Of a stretch of 64,000 bases of DNA, positions 43,944 through 52,412 are shown piece after piece. Both the position numbers and the translations under genes were made by a program. Source of the stretch: Seonamhaeicola sediminis (GTDB lineage: Bacteria; Bacteroidota; Bacteroidia; Flavobacteriales; Flavobacteriaceae). Every line of letters starts with the position of its first letter. The first letter of the stretch is position 1. The notes under the pieces are model-generated. The model saw nothing but the letters and a program-made list of their open reading frames with translations, had not been told where the DNA came from and searched no databases. The DNA is taken from positions 1 through 64,000 of the forward strand of contig NZ_SMZJ02000008.1 of the NCBI RefSeq assembly GCF_004358095.2. The letters are read 5' to 3'.

Positions 43944-44444
43944 TCAGTGCTTTTTATTGGAGCCATTGTTGGACTTAGTTTTTTCTCTTTCTTCATAGTA
44001 TTCTCCAAAAATCTCAGCACATAAATAACCTGTAGACAATGAAAATTTTAGTCTTAATTCATATTCTGGATTTATGAAATTTGTACTTGCGATTTGTAAT
44101 ACAGAATTTATATATTCCCGAATTAATTGTTCGTTCACACTTAAATTATGAGCAATTCCATTTCTGATTTTATTTAATAATCTAAGGGACTTTATAATTC
44201 CTGAACTTCTTTCTCCAAATCTTCCAAAGTGTTCTATCATTCCAATTTTTAGACTATGGCTATATCCTCCTTTGAAGAAGTTTGCGTCTGAATTATTAGA
44301 TAAATTTTCAAGATAACAGTTTATTGTAAATTCGGTTATGATATGGCCTTTGAGAATTAACAATTCTAAGTCATATATATTTTTAAAGTTGTTAAGTAGA
44401 AGTTCTTTAAAATCTTCTAAACTATAATCTCTAATTTGTTCCAT
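43944..44444 (-). CDS. HEPN-like protein next to tRNA-His
   Basis: A 166-aa all-helical protein without signal peptide. LRLLNKIRNGIAHNLS contains RNGIAH, the Rx4H motif of HEPN-fold proteins, many of which are RNases in toxin-antitoxin or abortive-infection systems; others only bind. ITEFTINCYLENLS and the Asp/Glu-rich end fit the fold. No antitoxin-like small gene is adjacent, which argues against a toxin pair. It is a lone gene inserted between a tRNA and conserved peptidase genes, in a position typical of acquired genes. Function unknown. Confidence 0.65.
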   Translation of the reverse strand: MEQIRDYSLEDFKELLLNNFKNIYDLELLILKGHIITEFTINCYLENLSNNSDANFFKGGYSHSLKIGMIEHFGRFGERSSGIIKSLRLLNKIRNGIAHNLSVNEQLIREYINSVLQIASTNFINPEYELRLKFSLSTGYLCAEIFGEYYEEREKTKSNNGSNKKH

Positions 44445-44515
44445 GGGATTTTTGGTAAATTAAATCCAAGCGTATAAAGCTGTTCACTTAAATGTGCTAT
44501 TGTAAATCCCTTTTC

Positions 44516-45529
44516 TTAATTCTTATCTAGCTTAACACGCTCTTCTCTATTAGCTAATTCCCAAGCCGTATGAAAAATTAATTTGGCTCTTGCAGCTAAC
44601 AGTTCGTATTCAATTTTATCGGGGGTATCCGTTGGTCTGTGGTAATCGGCATGGGTTCCGTTAAAGTAGAAAATTACAGGAATATTGTTTTTAGCAAAGT
44701 TGTAGTGATCTGAACGGTAATAAAAACGGTTGGGATCTCTGTCACTATTGTAGGTATAATCAAATTTAAAATTAGTAAACCTTTTGTTTACATCTTCAGA
44801 GATGTCATGTAGTTCTTTACTCAACTTATCAGACCCAATTAAATACAGATAATTAGGGTTGCCTTCATGTTTGGGGTCAATTCTACCAATCATATCAATA
44901 TTTAGGTTAGTAACCGTATTTTCTAGAGGAAATACAGGGTCAACATCGGTGTAATAACGCGAGCCGTAAAGCCCAATTTCTTCACCGGTAACATGCAAGA
45001 ATAGAATAGAACGTTTAGGTCCGTGACCTTTGTCAGCCGCTGTTTTAAAGGCTTCAGCAATTTCTAAAATAGCAACGGTACCAGACCCATCATCATCTGC
45101 TCCGTTATTAATTTCACCACTTTTAGAAATCCCAATGTGGTCTAAATGCGCAGAGATTACTATAATTTCTTCTGGTTTTTCAGAGCCTTTTATGTAAGCC
45201 AAAACATTTTCTGAAGCTTTGATATCTCCTTTAAAAAAAGATTCTGGTATTTCTTGAAAATAATCACCTTCTGCAATTGGAGAAGGGATACCGTTAGCAA
45301 TGTATTGAGCTTTAATGAACTCTACCGCTTTTTTCTGCCCTGGCTCCCCTGTTTTTCTGCCTTCATATTCGTCAGACGCATAGGTGTAAAGCATCTCTTT
45401 TAACTCTGAAGGGGTTATAGTATTGGCATAATTAACCCGATTAGCTTCCTTCTTTTTTTCTTTATTCTTAGAGGAACTACAAGAGGTAATAAGACAGGTA
45501 GCACAAAGAAGTAATAAAATTTTTCGCAT
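44516..45529 (-). CDS. M28 family zinc aminopeptidase, lipoprotein (copy 1)
   Basis: A 337-aa lipoprotein: leader with lipobox ITSC. The M28 motifs are IVISAHLDHIG (His, zinc), NNGADDDGSGTVAILEIA (bridging Asp), HVTGEEIGLYGSRYY (catalytic Glu pair), NIDMIGRID (Asp) and YYRSDHYNF (His). It cleaves N-terminal residues from peptides in the periplasm or at the surface. It is about 55-60 percent like the protein at 45594-46646 by eye, so the pair arose by tandem duplication. Confidence 0.9.
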   Translation of the reverse strand: MRKILLLLCATCLITSCSSSKNKEKKKEANRVNYANTITPSELKEMLYTYASDEYEGRKTGEPGQKKAVEFIKAQYIANGIPSPIAEGDYFQEIPESFFKGDIKASENVLAYIKGSEKPEEIIVISAHLDHIGISKSGEINNGADDDGSGTVAILEIAEAFKTAADKGHGPKRSILFLHVTGEEIGLYGSRYYTDVDPVFPLENTVTNLNIDMIGRIDPKHEGNPNYLYLIGSDKLSKELHDISEDVNKRFTNFKFDYTYNSDRDPNRFYYRSDHYNFAKNNIPVIFYFNGTHADYHRPTDTPDKIEYELLAARAKLIFHTAWELANREERVKLDKN

Positions 45530-45593
45530 AATTATGAATCAGTATTTAACGCTATAATACAAAAAAAGCCTTTATGAAAAAGCTCCATTCAAC

Positions 45594-46646
45594 TTATTTT
45601 AACAATTCGTTGTCTTTATCTAAAGCTATCCTTTGTTCTTGGTTGGCTATTTGCCAAGCAGTAGCAAACACAAGTTGTGTTCTTTTTTGGAGCAACGGAT
45701 AGTCAATTTTGTCTGGAGTATCTGTAGGTTTATGGTAATCATCATGTTCGCCATTAAAGTAAAATATTACTGGCACTCCTTTTTTTGCAAAATTATAATG
45801 GTCAGATCTTGAATAATAGTGGTTACTTTCTCCTTTAACGTTGTATTTATAGTCTAAATTAATACTGAAATACTTGTCGTTAATTTTTTCAGAGATATAG
45901 TGTAATTCTTTGCTTAGCCTATCAGAGCCTATCAAATAGATATAATTTTTATTTTCTTTGTGTAAATCATCAACCCTTCCAATCATATCTATATTAAGAT
46001 TTGCCACTGTGTTTTCAATGGGAAAAACAGGATTATTAGTGTAATATTCAGAACCTTTTTTACCTAATTCTTCTGCTGTAAAATGAAGGAACAAGATGCT
46101 TCTTTTTGGTCCATGACCGTCGTTTTTTGCCATTTTGAAAGCTTGAGCCATTTCCATGAGGGCTACTGTACCAGACCCATCATCATCTGCACCATAGTTT
46201 ATTTGACCATCATCTTCAATTCCTAAATGGTCTAAATGAGCCGATATCACTACAATCTCGTCTGGTTTTTCAGATCCTTCAATAAATGCTAATACATTAT
46301 CGGTGTCTTTGGCTTTATTTGATAGAAACTCAGCTGGAATGGTTTGAAAGTAATTATTACCACCATAAGCAGACTCAATGCTTTCATTTTGATAGTACGC
46401 CTTTAAAAAATTGGCAGCTAATACATGTCCTTTTTCACCGGCTTTTCTGCCCTCAAATTTATCAGAAGAAAATGTATAAAGATGTGTTTTTAGTTCACTA
46501 GCTGTAATCGTACTAGCATATTTTATAACAGCAACACTATCTACAAGCTGAATACTATCTTTTAAATTTTGAATTTTGGTAGTATACTTTGGTGTAGCGC
46601 AAGTACCAACAAGAGCTAGCATTGAGAGAATGCATATGATTTTCAT
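45594..46646 (-). CDS. M28 family zinc aminopeptidase, exported (copy 2)
   Basis: A 350-aa exported protein; the leader ends VGTCATPK, so Cys16 may be lipidated. All M28 metal and catalytic residues are in place: ISAHLDHLG, NYGADDDGSGTVALMEMA, HFTAEELGKKGSEYY, NIDMIGRVD and YYSRSDHYNF. It is the paralogue of the gene at 44516-45529, 64 bp apart in the same direction. Peptidase role is as for copy 1; substrate preference may differ. Confidence 0.9.
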   Translation of the reverse strand: MKIICILSMLALVGTCATPKYTTKIQNLKDSIQLVDSVAVIKYASTITASELKTHLYTFSSDKFEGRKAGEKGHVLAANFLKAYYQNESIESAYGGNNYFQTIPAEFLSNKAKDTDNVLAFIEGSEKPDEIVVISAHLDHLGIEDDGQINYGADDDGSGTVALMEMAQAFKMAKNDGHGPKRSILFLHFTAEELGKKGSEYYTNNPVFPIENTVANLNIDMIGRVDDLHKENKNYIYLIGSDRLSKELHYISEKINDKYFSINLDYKYNVKGESNHYYSRSDHYNFAKKGVPVIFYFNGEHDDYHKPTDTPDKIDYPLLQKRTQLVFATAWQIANQEQRIALDKDNELLK

Positions 46647-46750
46647 CTGTGTGTAATCTGTGTGTTTTGAATCAGATGTATTAGCACTTTAATAAAGCGT
46701 GCTAATTTTATTTTGCTCAAAGATACAAATAATAGCGAAAAAACTTACCT

Positions 46751-47119
46751 TTATAGTTCTATATCTTCTAGTTCAGGTGCATCAATTTCAATATCATCAA
46801 TTTCTAAATCTTCTAGTTCTTCTAAAGCTTCTTCTTTTGATTGCGATTCTGTGGCTTTTAGTTCCTGGGTGTCAGCTACTTCGGTTTTAATAAATAATGC
46901 TTTATACGTAGTGATTGCCAAAGCCATAATGGTTAATAAGAAAGTAAATTGAATTATTTTTTTTACTTGTCCGGTTTTTCTTGAAAAGTAAAAAGCCAAT
47001 AAACCAAATACAAGCGCCAAGATTGATGGAATTATAGCTAAATTGGAAATAGGCAAAATAGCGAATATTATTGCTAAAAGCGAAGCTATAATTGCTAGTG
47101 TAGTAAATAGTTTTTTCAT
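46751..47119 (-). CDS. Small membrane protein with a strongly acidic tail
   Basis: A 122-aa protein with three hydrophobic segments (about 4-25, 28-46, 58-76). Residues 85-122 are strikingly acidic: EELEDLEIDDIEIDAPELED. It is 4 bp downstream of the DUF3108 gene and so probably co-transcribed. No family recognised; the tail could bind cations or a basic partner. Confidence 0.7.
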   Translation of the reverse strand: MKKLFTTLAIIASLLAIIFAILPISNLAIIPSILALVFGLLAFYFSRKTGQVKKIIQFTFLLTIMALAITTYKALFIKTEVADTQELKATESQSKEEALEELEDLEIDDIEIDAPELEDIEL

Positions 47120-47123
47120 TTTT

Positions 47124-47888
47124 TTAGTTTTTTAATCCAGAGGCTGATTTAATTTTTAACTCCCCATTACCAACTGGAATTTTAAATTTTCCAAAGACTA
47201 TAATTTTATTAGCATCTGCTGTAAGCCATAGCAAATTTGAATTACTACCTTCTAAAGCTTTTGAGTCGCTTCCAATTGAAATTTTGTAACATGTTTTTGT
47301 TCCAATAGCAGTGTTTAAGTTTTCTTTTCCTAAGTAGGTTATATACCCTTTGGTTTCTTTTCTATCAAAAATAACATTAATTGTTTTTTGTTGACCAACC
47401 CTCATGGTTTCATAATCCAGTAATCTCAATTTATAAAGTGTTGAAACAATATCGTTAGATCCAGAGTTAAACGTAAAGTCTTTGTTTTGAACCTGATTGT
47501 TCTTTTTAGTTTGAACAGACTTTATAGTATTTGTTTTATGGCTATAAGTATATTTCATAGCCTTAAAATAGCTCCCTTCATTTATATTCCGTTTGTATAA
47601 ATAAGGTGTCAAAGTTTTTGGGTTTACATAGCTTTCATATAAGTCTCTAATCTTAAAAAAGGTATCCCATTTACTATAGGTTGCTGCGGTACACTTTAAT
47701 CTTAAAAGTGTAGCTTTAGAGGTTTGTACATCACTGGTTTCCATGGTTACTTGTGCAATATCATTAAGTATCCCAGACATGTTATAAGATGCAGTGTATA
47801 CTAGTTTTTCTCCTGGAGCTATGGCCGTGTTTTGGGCGGTACATGCAAATGACCAAAAAATAATAACTAGGAAAAGAAAACGCGTCAT
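47124..47888 (-). CDS. DUF3108 exported protein
   Basis: A 254-aa protein with a signal peptide ending FACTAQ (a Cys there could also be a lipobox). DUF3108 is recognised by PGEKLVYTASYNMSGILND, FFKIRDLYESYVNP, and VGQQKTINVIFDRKETKGYI, with a beta-rich fold. Function unknown, thought to act in the periplasm. First gene of a two-gene unit with the acidic-tail protein. Confidence 0.87.
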   Translation of the reverse strand: MTRFLFLVIIFWSFACTAQNTAIAPGEKLVYTASYNMSGILNDIAQVTMETSDVQTSKATLLRLKCTAATYSKWDTFFKIRDLYESYVNPKTLTPYLYKRNINEGSYFKAMKYTYSHKTNTIKSVQTKKNNQVQNKDFTFNSGSNDIVSTLYKLRLLDYETMRVGQQKTINVIFDRKETKGYITYLGKENLNTAIGTKTCYKISIGSDSKALEGSNSNLLWLTADANKIIVFGKFKIPVGNGELKIKSASGLKN

Positions 47889-48068
47889 AAAAAAAGGCTT
47901 TTTAGGTTAAAACATTAGGTTTAACATTTATTGTGCCGAAAATACAATGCTTTGACTTATTTTGCTAATTTTATTTGGCACGCTGTAACCTATTGTACAA
48001 CTGATAATTGTCATAGTTTTTATTGTATTCTAGATATATATTTACGTATCATCAAAATTTGTGTAGCA

Positions 48069-48920
48069 ATGAAAACTATACTATTACCTACAGATTTTTC
48101 AAAGAATTCCATAAACGCTATTAAATACGCTACCAAGTTGCTTAAAAATGAGGTATGTGATTTTTATATTCTCAATGTTCAAAAAGCATCCTCATTTATT
48201 TCTGATGATATGATGTCGGTTTCTTCATCTACCACAATCTATTCTACATTAATAGACGCCGCTAAAAAATCTATTACAAATATTATATCTGGACTTAAAC
48301 TAAAGCAGCACAATGATAAACATCAATTTCATTCCATAGTTGATTACGACAATTTTATAGATTCTATAAACCAGATTTCAGACAAACATCAAGTAGATTT
48401 AATTATTATGGGTACTAAGGGTGCTTCTGGTTTACAGCGTGTTCTGTTTGGTAGTAATACAGCAAGAGTTATGCAACGATGTCATGTGCCTGTTTTGGCT
48501 GTACCTGATGGTTGTAGATATACCACACTAAAGAAAATAGCTTTTACAACCAATCACATAAATTTATTTTCTATTGAAGAGTTACAGACACTAAAAGATA
48601 TTTTAGCTCTTAATAATTCTAAACTTTACATTTTGCACGTAGCCGATGAGCATCATTTGGCACAAAAGCAATTACAGAATATGGATTTTTTTAACACTTA
48701 TTTCCCAGAAGCAACTCATGACTTTATTGATGTTAATAAGAAAGATATGTTTGAAACTGTGCATCAGTATATTATTGATAATGATATAGATATGTTATCT
48801 ATGATTAGTGAAAAGCACTCCTTTTTAGATAGATTGTTTACAAGACATGCTCTTGAAACTTTCGCTTTCAGTATTGATGTGCCTTTCTTGGTAGTAGAGA
48901 GTTCCACAATTAATACATAA
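48069..48920 (+). CDS. Tandem universal stress protein
   Basis: A 283-aa protein of two UspA domains. The first starts MKTILLPTDFSKNSINAIKY and has the ATP-binding motif GTKGASGLQRVLFGSNTARV; the second (about 150-283) keeps the fold with MISEKHSFLDRLFTRHALETFAF but has lost the Gly-rich motif. I start at ATG 48069, because the open frame before it adds Cys- and aromatic-rich residues unlike any Usp. It lies upstream of the sensor-cyclase gene on the same strand (75 bp). A -24-like TTGGCACG lies about 90 bp upstream but without a good -12. Confidence 0.9.
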   Translation: MKTILLPTDFSKNSINAIKYATKLLKNEVCDFYILNVQKASSFISDDMMSVSSSTTIYSTLIDAAKKSITNIISGLKLKQHNDKHQFHSIVDYDNFIDSINQISDKHQVDLIIMGTKGASGLQRVLFGSNTARVMQRCHVPVLAVPDGCRYTTLKKIAFTTNHINLFSIEELQTLKDILALNNSKLYILHVADEHHLAQKQLQNMDFFNTYFPEATHDFIDVNKKDMFETVHQYIIDNDIDMLSMISEKHSFLDRLFTRHALETFAFSIDVPFLVVESSTINT

Positions 48921-48995
48921 TCGCTTAACCCCCTTCGGTTCAAAAAGTTTATTTTATACCTTTAGGAAATAAAATCAATTGTTTCCTATATCTTA

Positions 48996-51900
48996 ATGAA
49001 ATATAAACTTTGTATATTATTTTATTTAGTCTTTGTTAATTTTTTGATTTCGCAAACAGAAAAAATAGATAGTCTTAAATTTATTTTTGAAGATCAAAAA
49101 CAGACAGATTCTATACGTTTTGAGGCAGGCTTAGATGCTTTCATGATACTTTTTAGAAAAAATATTGATACTGCAAGAGTTTTTGGAAATAAGGTTTTAA
49201 AATTTTCTGAAGAAAAAAACAACACAAACTGGCGTGCAACTTCTCTAAGATTTATTGGTAATACTTATGCGGCTAAAGGCCAGTTTACAGAATCCTTAAA
49301 ATTTTTTTTTGCCAGTCATGAGTTGCTAACTGAATTATCAGATGAGAAAGGTATGGCAACCACTTATAATAATATTGGAATCACTTATTATGAGTTAGGT
49401 GATTTTACAAAGGCTTTAGACTATTTACTTCAAGGGTATAAGTTATCTGAGAGCTTAAATGACACTTTAAATCTCTCAAGAGTTACTAATAATTTGGGTA
49501 ATGTTTATATACGACAGAAGAATCAAGAAAAAGCGCTTGAATATTATAATTTAAGTTTAAAATTAAAAGAGAAATCTGGAAATAAATATTCAATCTCACA
49601 TGCATACAATAATGTTGGATTGGTATATACAAACTTAAAGAATTTTGATCTAGCCTTAGAGAATTTATTAATCAGTGCTGAGCTTTCTAACGAAGTTAAC
49701 GATCAAAGATCGCTATCTAGAGCCTATGGCAATATTGGTCAGCTTTATAATATTCATGGCAGGTTTACAGAAGGTTTGGAGTATCTTAATAAAGCAATAA
49801 AAATTAAAGAACAAATAGGAGACAACGAAGGTTTAGTATCCAATTATTTATACCGGGGTGGGGGTAACCACTTTTATACAAGTAAATATTATTTAGCTAA
49901 ATCAGATTGTGAAAAAAGTTTGGAATTAGCTCGCAACATGAATGTTTTAATTGCCGAAAAAGAAGCGTGTGAGTGTTTAAGTAAAGTTTGGGAAAAACTA
50001 GGTAACTATAATAAATCGCTTCAATATTATAAACAATCAATTACAGCTAAAGACTCACTATTCAACAACGAGAAAACTAAGGAAATTACCCGGCAAGAAA
50101 TGCAATATCAGTTTGACAAACAAAAGCTTGCCGATAGTATAGCCTTTAATAAACAGCAGGCTAAACAAGAATTACAATTTGCTCAAGACTTAAGTAAACA
50201 AAGAAATAAAATAAACCTTCTAATATTTGGTACTATAGGGTTGTTGGTAATAGGATGGGTTTATTGGCAGTCAAGACAAAAAAGTATTAAACTAAAAAAT
50301 GAAAGAAATATTGTTAATAAATTAAAGCAAGTAGATCAATTAAAAGATGAATTTTTAGCGAATACTTCGCATGAACTTCGTACACCTTTAAATGGAATTA
50401 TAGGGTTATCTGAATCATTAAAGGATGGTGTAGCTGGTCAATTGTCTCAAAAAGCAATTGAAAATTTAGACATGATTGTAAATAGTGGTAAGCGATTATC
50501 TTATTTAGTAAACGATATCCTAGATTTTTCTAAACTTAAGAATAAAGATATTACCCTGTCTTTACAATCAGTAGATTTGTATTCTGTTGTTTGTATGGCA
50601 TTGAAAATTTCTGAGGTATTTGTGAAAGATAAACCAGTAAGGTTGGTGAATTCTATACCTAAGGATATTCCTTTGGTATGGGCAGATGAGAATAGGCTGC
50701 AGCAAATTCTATATAATATTATAGGTAATGCTATTAAGTTTACTGAAAGAGGGAAAATTGAAATTAGCTCAAAGGTTGATGGAGAGTTTATAAAGACTTA
50801 TGTAGTAGATACAGGTATTGGGATTCCAGAAGACAAGTTTGAAGCAATATTTAAGTCCTTTGAACAAGTTGACGGTTCAACAGAACGTGAATACGGAGGT
50901 ACAGGATTAGGCTTAACTGTAACCAAACAGCTGGTAGAATTACACGGTGGCGAAATTGAAGTAAATTCTAAAGTCAGAGAAGGTTCCACATTTAGTTTTA
51001 CAATTCCAAGAAGCCCAGATAAGCGAAGCGACCATTCATTTTCTGAACAAACTGATGAAAGTCTACAAGTTCAGTCTTTGGCAAATCATAATTCAAAGGA
51101 ATCTATATTAGAAATACCTCAGTTAAAAAATCATACAAATATTTTAATTGTTGATGATGAACCTATTAACCGTCGTGTTTTAGAAAATCACCTTTCAGTA
51201 GCCGGATATAATGTTCATGAAGTAGGAAGTGGTAAAGAAGCATTAGAACTTTTAGATGAGGGTTACAAATTTGATTTAGTTTTATTGGATATTATGATGC
51301 CCAATATGTCGGGCTATGAGGTATGTGAAATCATAAGGAGGCGTTACCTGACCAGTGAATTACCAATTATATTACTGACTGCAAAAAATAGGGTGAGTGA
51401 TCTGGTAATAGGGTTTAATGCAGGGGCTAATGACTACTTGACAAAGCCTTTTTCAAAAAACGAATTGTTGAGTAGAATTAAAACGCATTTAAGCTTGTAT
51501 GGCATTCATAAGGCTACAAGTAAGTTTGTACCCTATGAATTTTTAAGATCAGTAGGAAGGGAGGCTATAACTGATGTTGTGTTAGGAGATTATATTGAAA
51601 AAGAAATAACGGTTTTATTTACCGATGTAAGAGATTATACGAGTTTGGCAGAATCTATGACTCCAGAACAGAATTTCAAATTTGTCAATGCTTATGTAGG
51701 AAGGATGGGGCCTTTAATTCAAAATAATAATGGATTTGTAAATCAGTATTTGGGAGATGGTATCATGGCGTTATTTCCCGAGCAAGCCCAAGACGCACTT
51801 ATGGCGTGTATAGATATGCAAAAGGTTATCCAACAGTATAACGAACGGAGACAAAAAGAAGGTTATGATATTATACATGTAGGTATGGGCTTACACACTG

Positions 51901-52373
51901 GTAAGTTGGTAATGGGTATCATTGGTGACCCCAATAGAAACGATACGGCCATAATTGCAGATACAGTTAATACGGCATCTCGTATGGAGGGTGTAACCAA
52001 GCACTATGGTGCTAATATTATTTTAAGTGAGGCAAGCATTGATACTATTATAAATAAAGAAGATTTTAATTTTAGATTTTTAGGAAAGGTAATGGTAAAA
52101 GGAAAGCAGCATGCTATGGGAATTTATGAGTGCTTTGACGGTGATTCGGTGAAACAGATAGAATTAAAACTAAAGACTCTTAAAGATTTTGATAAAGGTT
52201 TGAAACATTTTTTAAACAAAGAGTTTCCAAAAGCTTCAGCGTTATTTGATAAGGTAATCAATAAAAATCCAAAAGATGACGTAGCATACTATTTTATGAC
52301 TAAATCTGCTGAGTATACTATTTCTGGAGTACCAGAGGATTGGGAAGTGATTAATAAAATGGATAAAAAATAG
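48996..52373 (+). CDS. TPR-histidine kinase-receiver-nucleotide cyclase hybrid
   Basis: A 1125-aa single-polypeptide signalling protein. In order: signal peptide; periplasmic TPR repeats (about 55-360); one membrane helix (about 405-425); HisKA with SHELRTP (His459); HATPase_c with NIIGNAIKF, and GTGLGLTVTKQL; a receiver with ILIVDDEPINRR and Asp765 in LLDIMMPN; and a class III cyclase domain (about 870-1035) with metal Asp877 and Asp921 and VNTASR. A helical tail follows. The Lys that selects the base is Gln in NQYLGDG, as in many bacterial hybrids. It would turn a periplasmic signal into cAMP or another cNMP. It converges on the globin-cyclase gene (40 bp). Confidence 0.92.
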   Translation: MKYKLCILFYLVFVNFLISQTEKIDSLKFIFEDQKQTDSIRFEAGLDAFMILFRKNIDTARVFGNKVLKFSEEKNNTNWRATSLRFIGNTYAAKGQFTESLKFFFASHELLTELSDEKGMATTYNNIGITYYELGDFTKALDYLLQGYKLSESLNDTLNLSRVTNNLGNVYIRQKNQEKALEYYNLSLKLKEKSGNKYSISHAYNNVGLVYTNLKNFDLALENLLISAELSNEVNDQRSLSRAYGNIGQLYNIHGRFTEGLEYLNKAIKIKEQIGDNEGLVSNYLYRGGGNHFYTSKYYLAKSDCEKSLELARNMNVLIAEKEACECLSKVWEKLGNYNKSLQYYKQSITAKDSLFNNEKTKEITRQEMQYQFDKQKLADSIAFNKQQAKQELQFAQDLSKQRNKINLLIFGTIGLLVIGWVYWQSRQKSIKLKNERNIVNKLKQVDQLKDEFLANTSHELRTPLNGIIGLSESLKDGVAGQLSQKAIENLDMIVNSGKRLSYLVNDILDFSKLKNKDITLSLQSVDLYSVVCMALKISEVFVKDKPVRLVNSIPKDIPLVWADENRLQQILYNIIGNAIKFTERGKIEISSKVDGEFIKTYVVDTGIGIPEDKFEAIFKSFEQVDGSTEREYGGTGLGLTVTKQLVELHGGEIEVNSKVREGSTFSFTIPRSPDKRSDHSFSEQTDESLQVQSLANHNSKESILEIPQLKNHTNILIVDDEPINRRVLENHLSVAGYNVHEVGSGKEALELLDEGYKFDLVLLDIMMPNMSGYEVCEIIRRRYLTSELPIILLTAKNRVSDLVIGFNAGANDYLTKPFSKNELLSRIKTHLSLYGIHKATSKFVPYEFLRSVGREAITDVVLGDYIEKEITVLFTDVRDYTSLAESMTPEQNFKFVNAYVGRMGPLIQNNNGFVNQYLGDGIMALFPEQAQDALMACIDMQKVIQQYNERRQKEGYDIIHVGMGLHTGKLVMGIIGDPNRNDTAIIADTVNTASRMEGVTKHYGANIILSEASIDTIINKEDFNFRFLGKVMVKGKQHAMGIYECFDGDSVKQIELKLKTLKDFDKGLKHFLNKEFPKASALFDKVINKNPKDDVAYYFMTKSAEYTISGVPEDWEVINKMDKK

Positions 52374-52412
52374 CTTTGTGAAATTTAATGTTAAGTTTAA
52401 TAAATAATATGT

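Noticed and set aside
44516-46646. Tandem M28 peptidases as a mobile or repeat structure
   Set aside because: Two divergent paralogues from an old duplication; no direct DNA repeats or mobility genes.
47903-47925. Palindrome-like GTTAAAA...GGTTTAAC upstream of the DUF3108 gene, similar to the photolyase operator
   Set aside because: Arm length, spacing and the linked TATCTTTA differ from the two good copies; likely chance in AT-rich DNA.
47974-47990. Second sigma-54-like -24 element (TTGGCACG) upstream of the universal stress gene
   Set aside because: The -12 part reads AACCT instead of TTGCW, with no GC at the required spacing, so I do not call a promoter.
47931-48068. Upstream extension of the universal stress protein
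   Set aside because: The added residues are Cys/Tyr-rich and unlike any Usp; ATG 48069 gives the exact family start.
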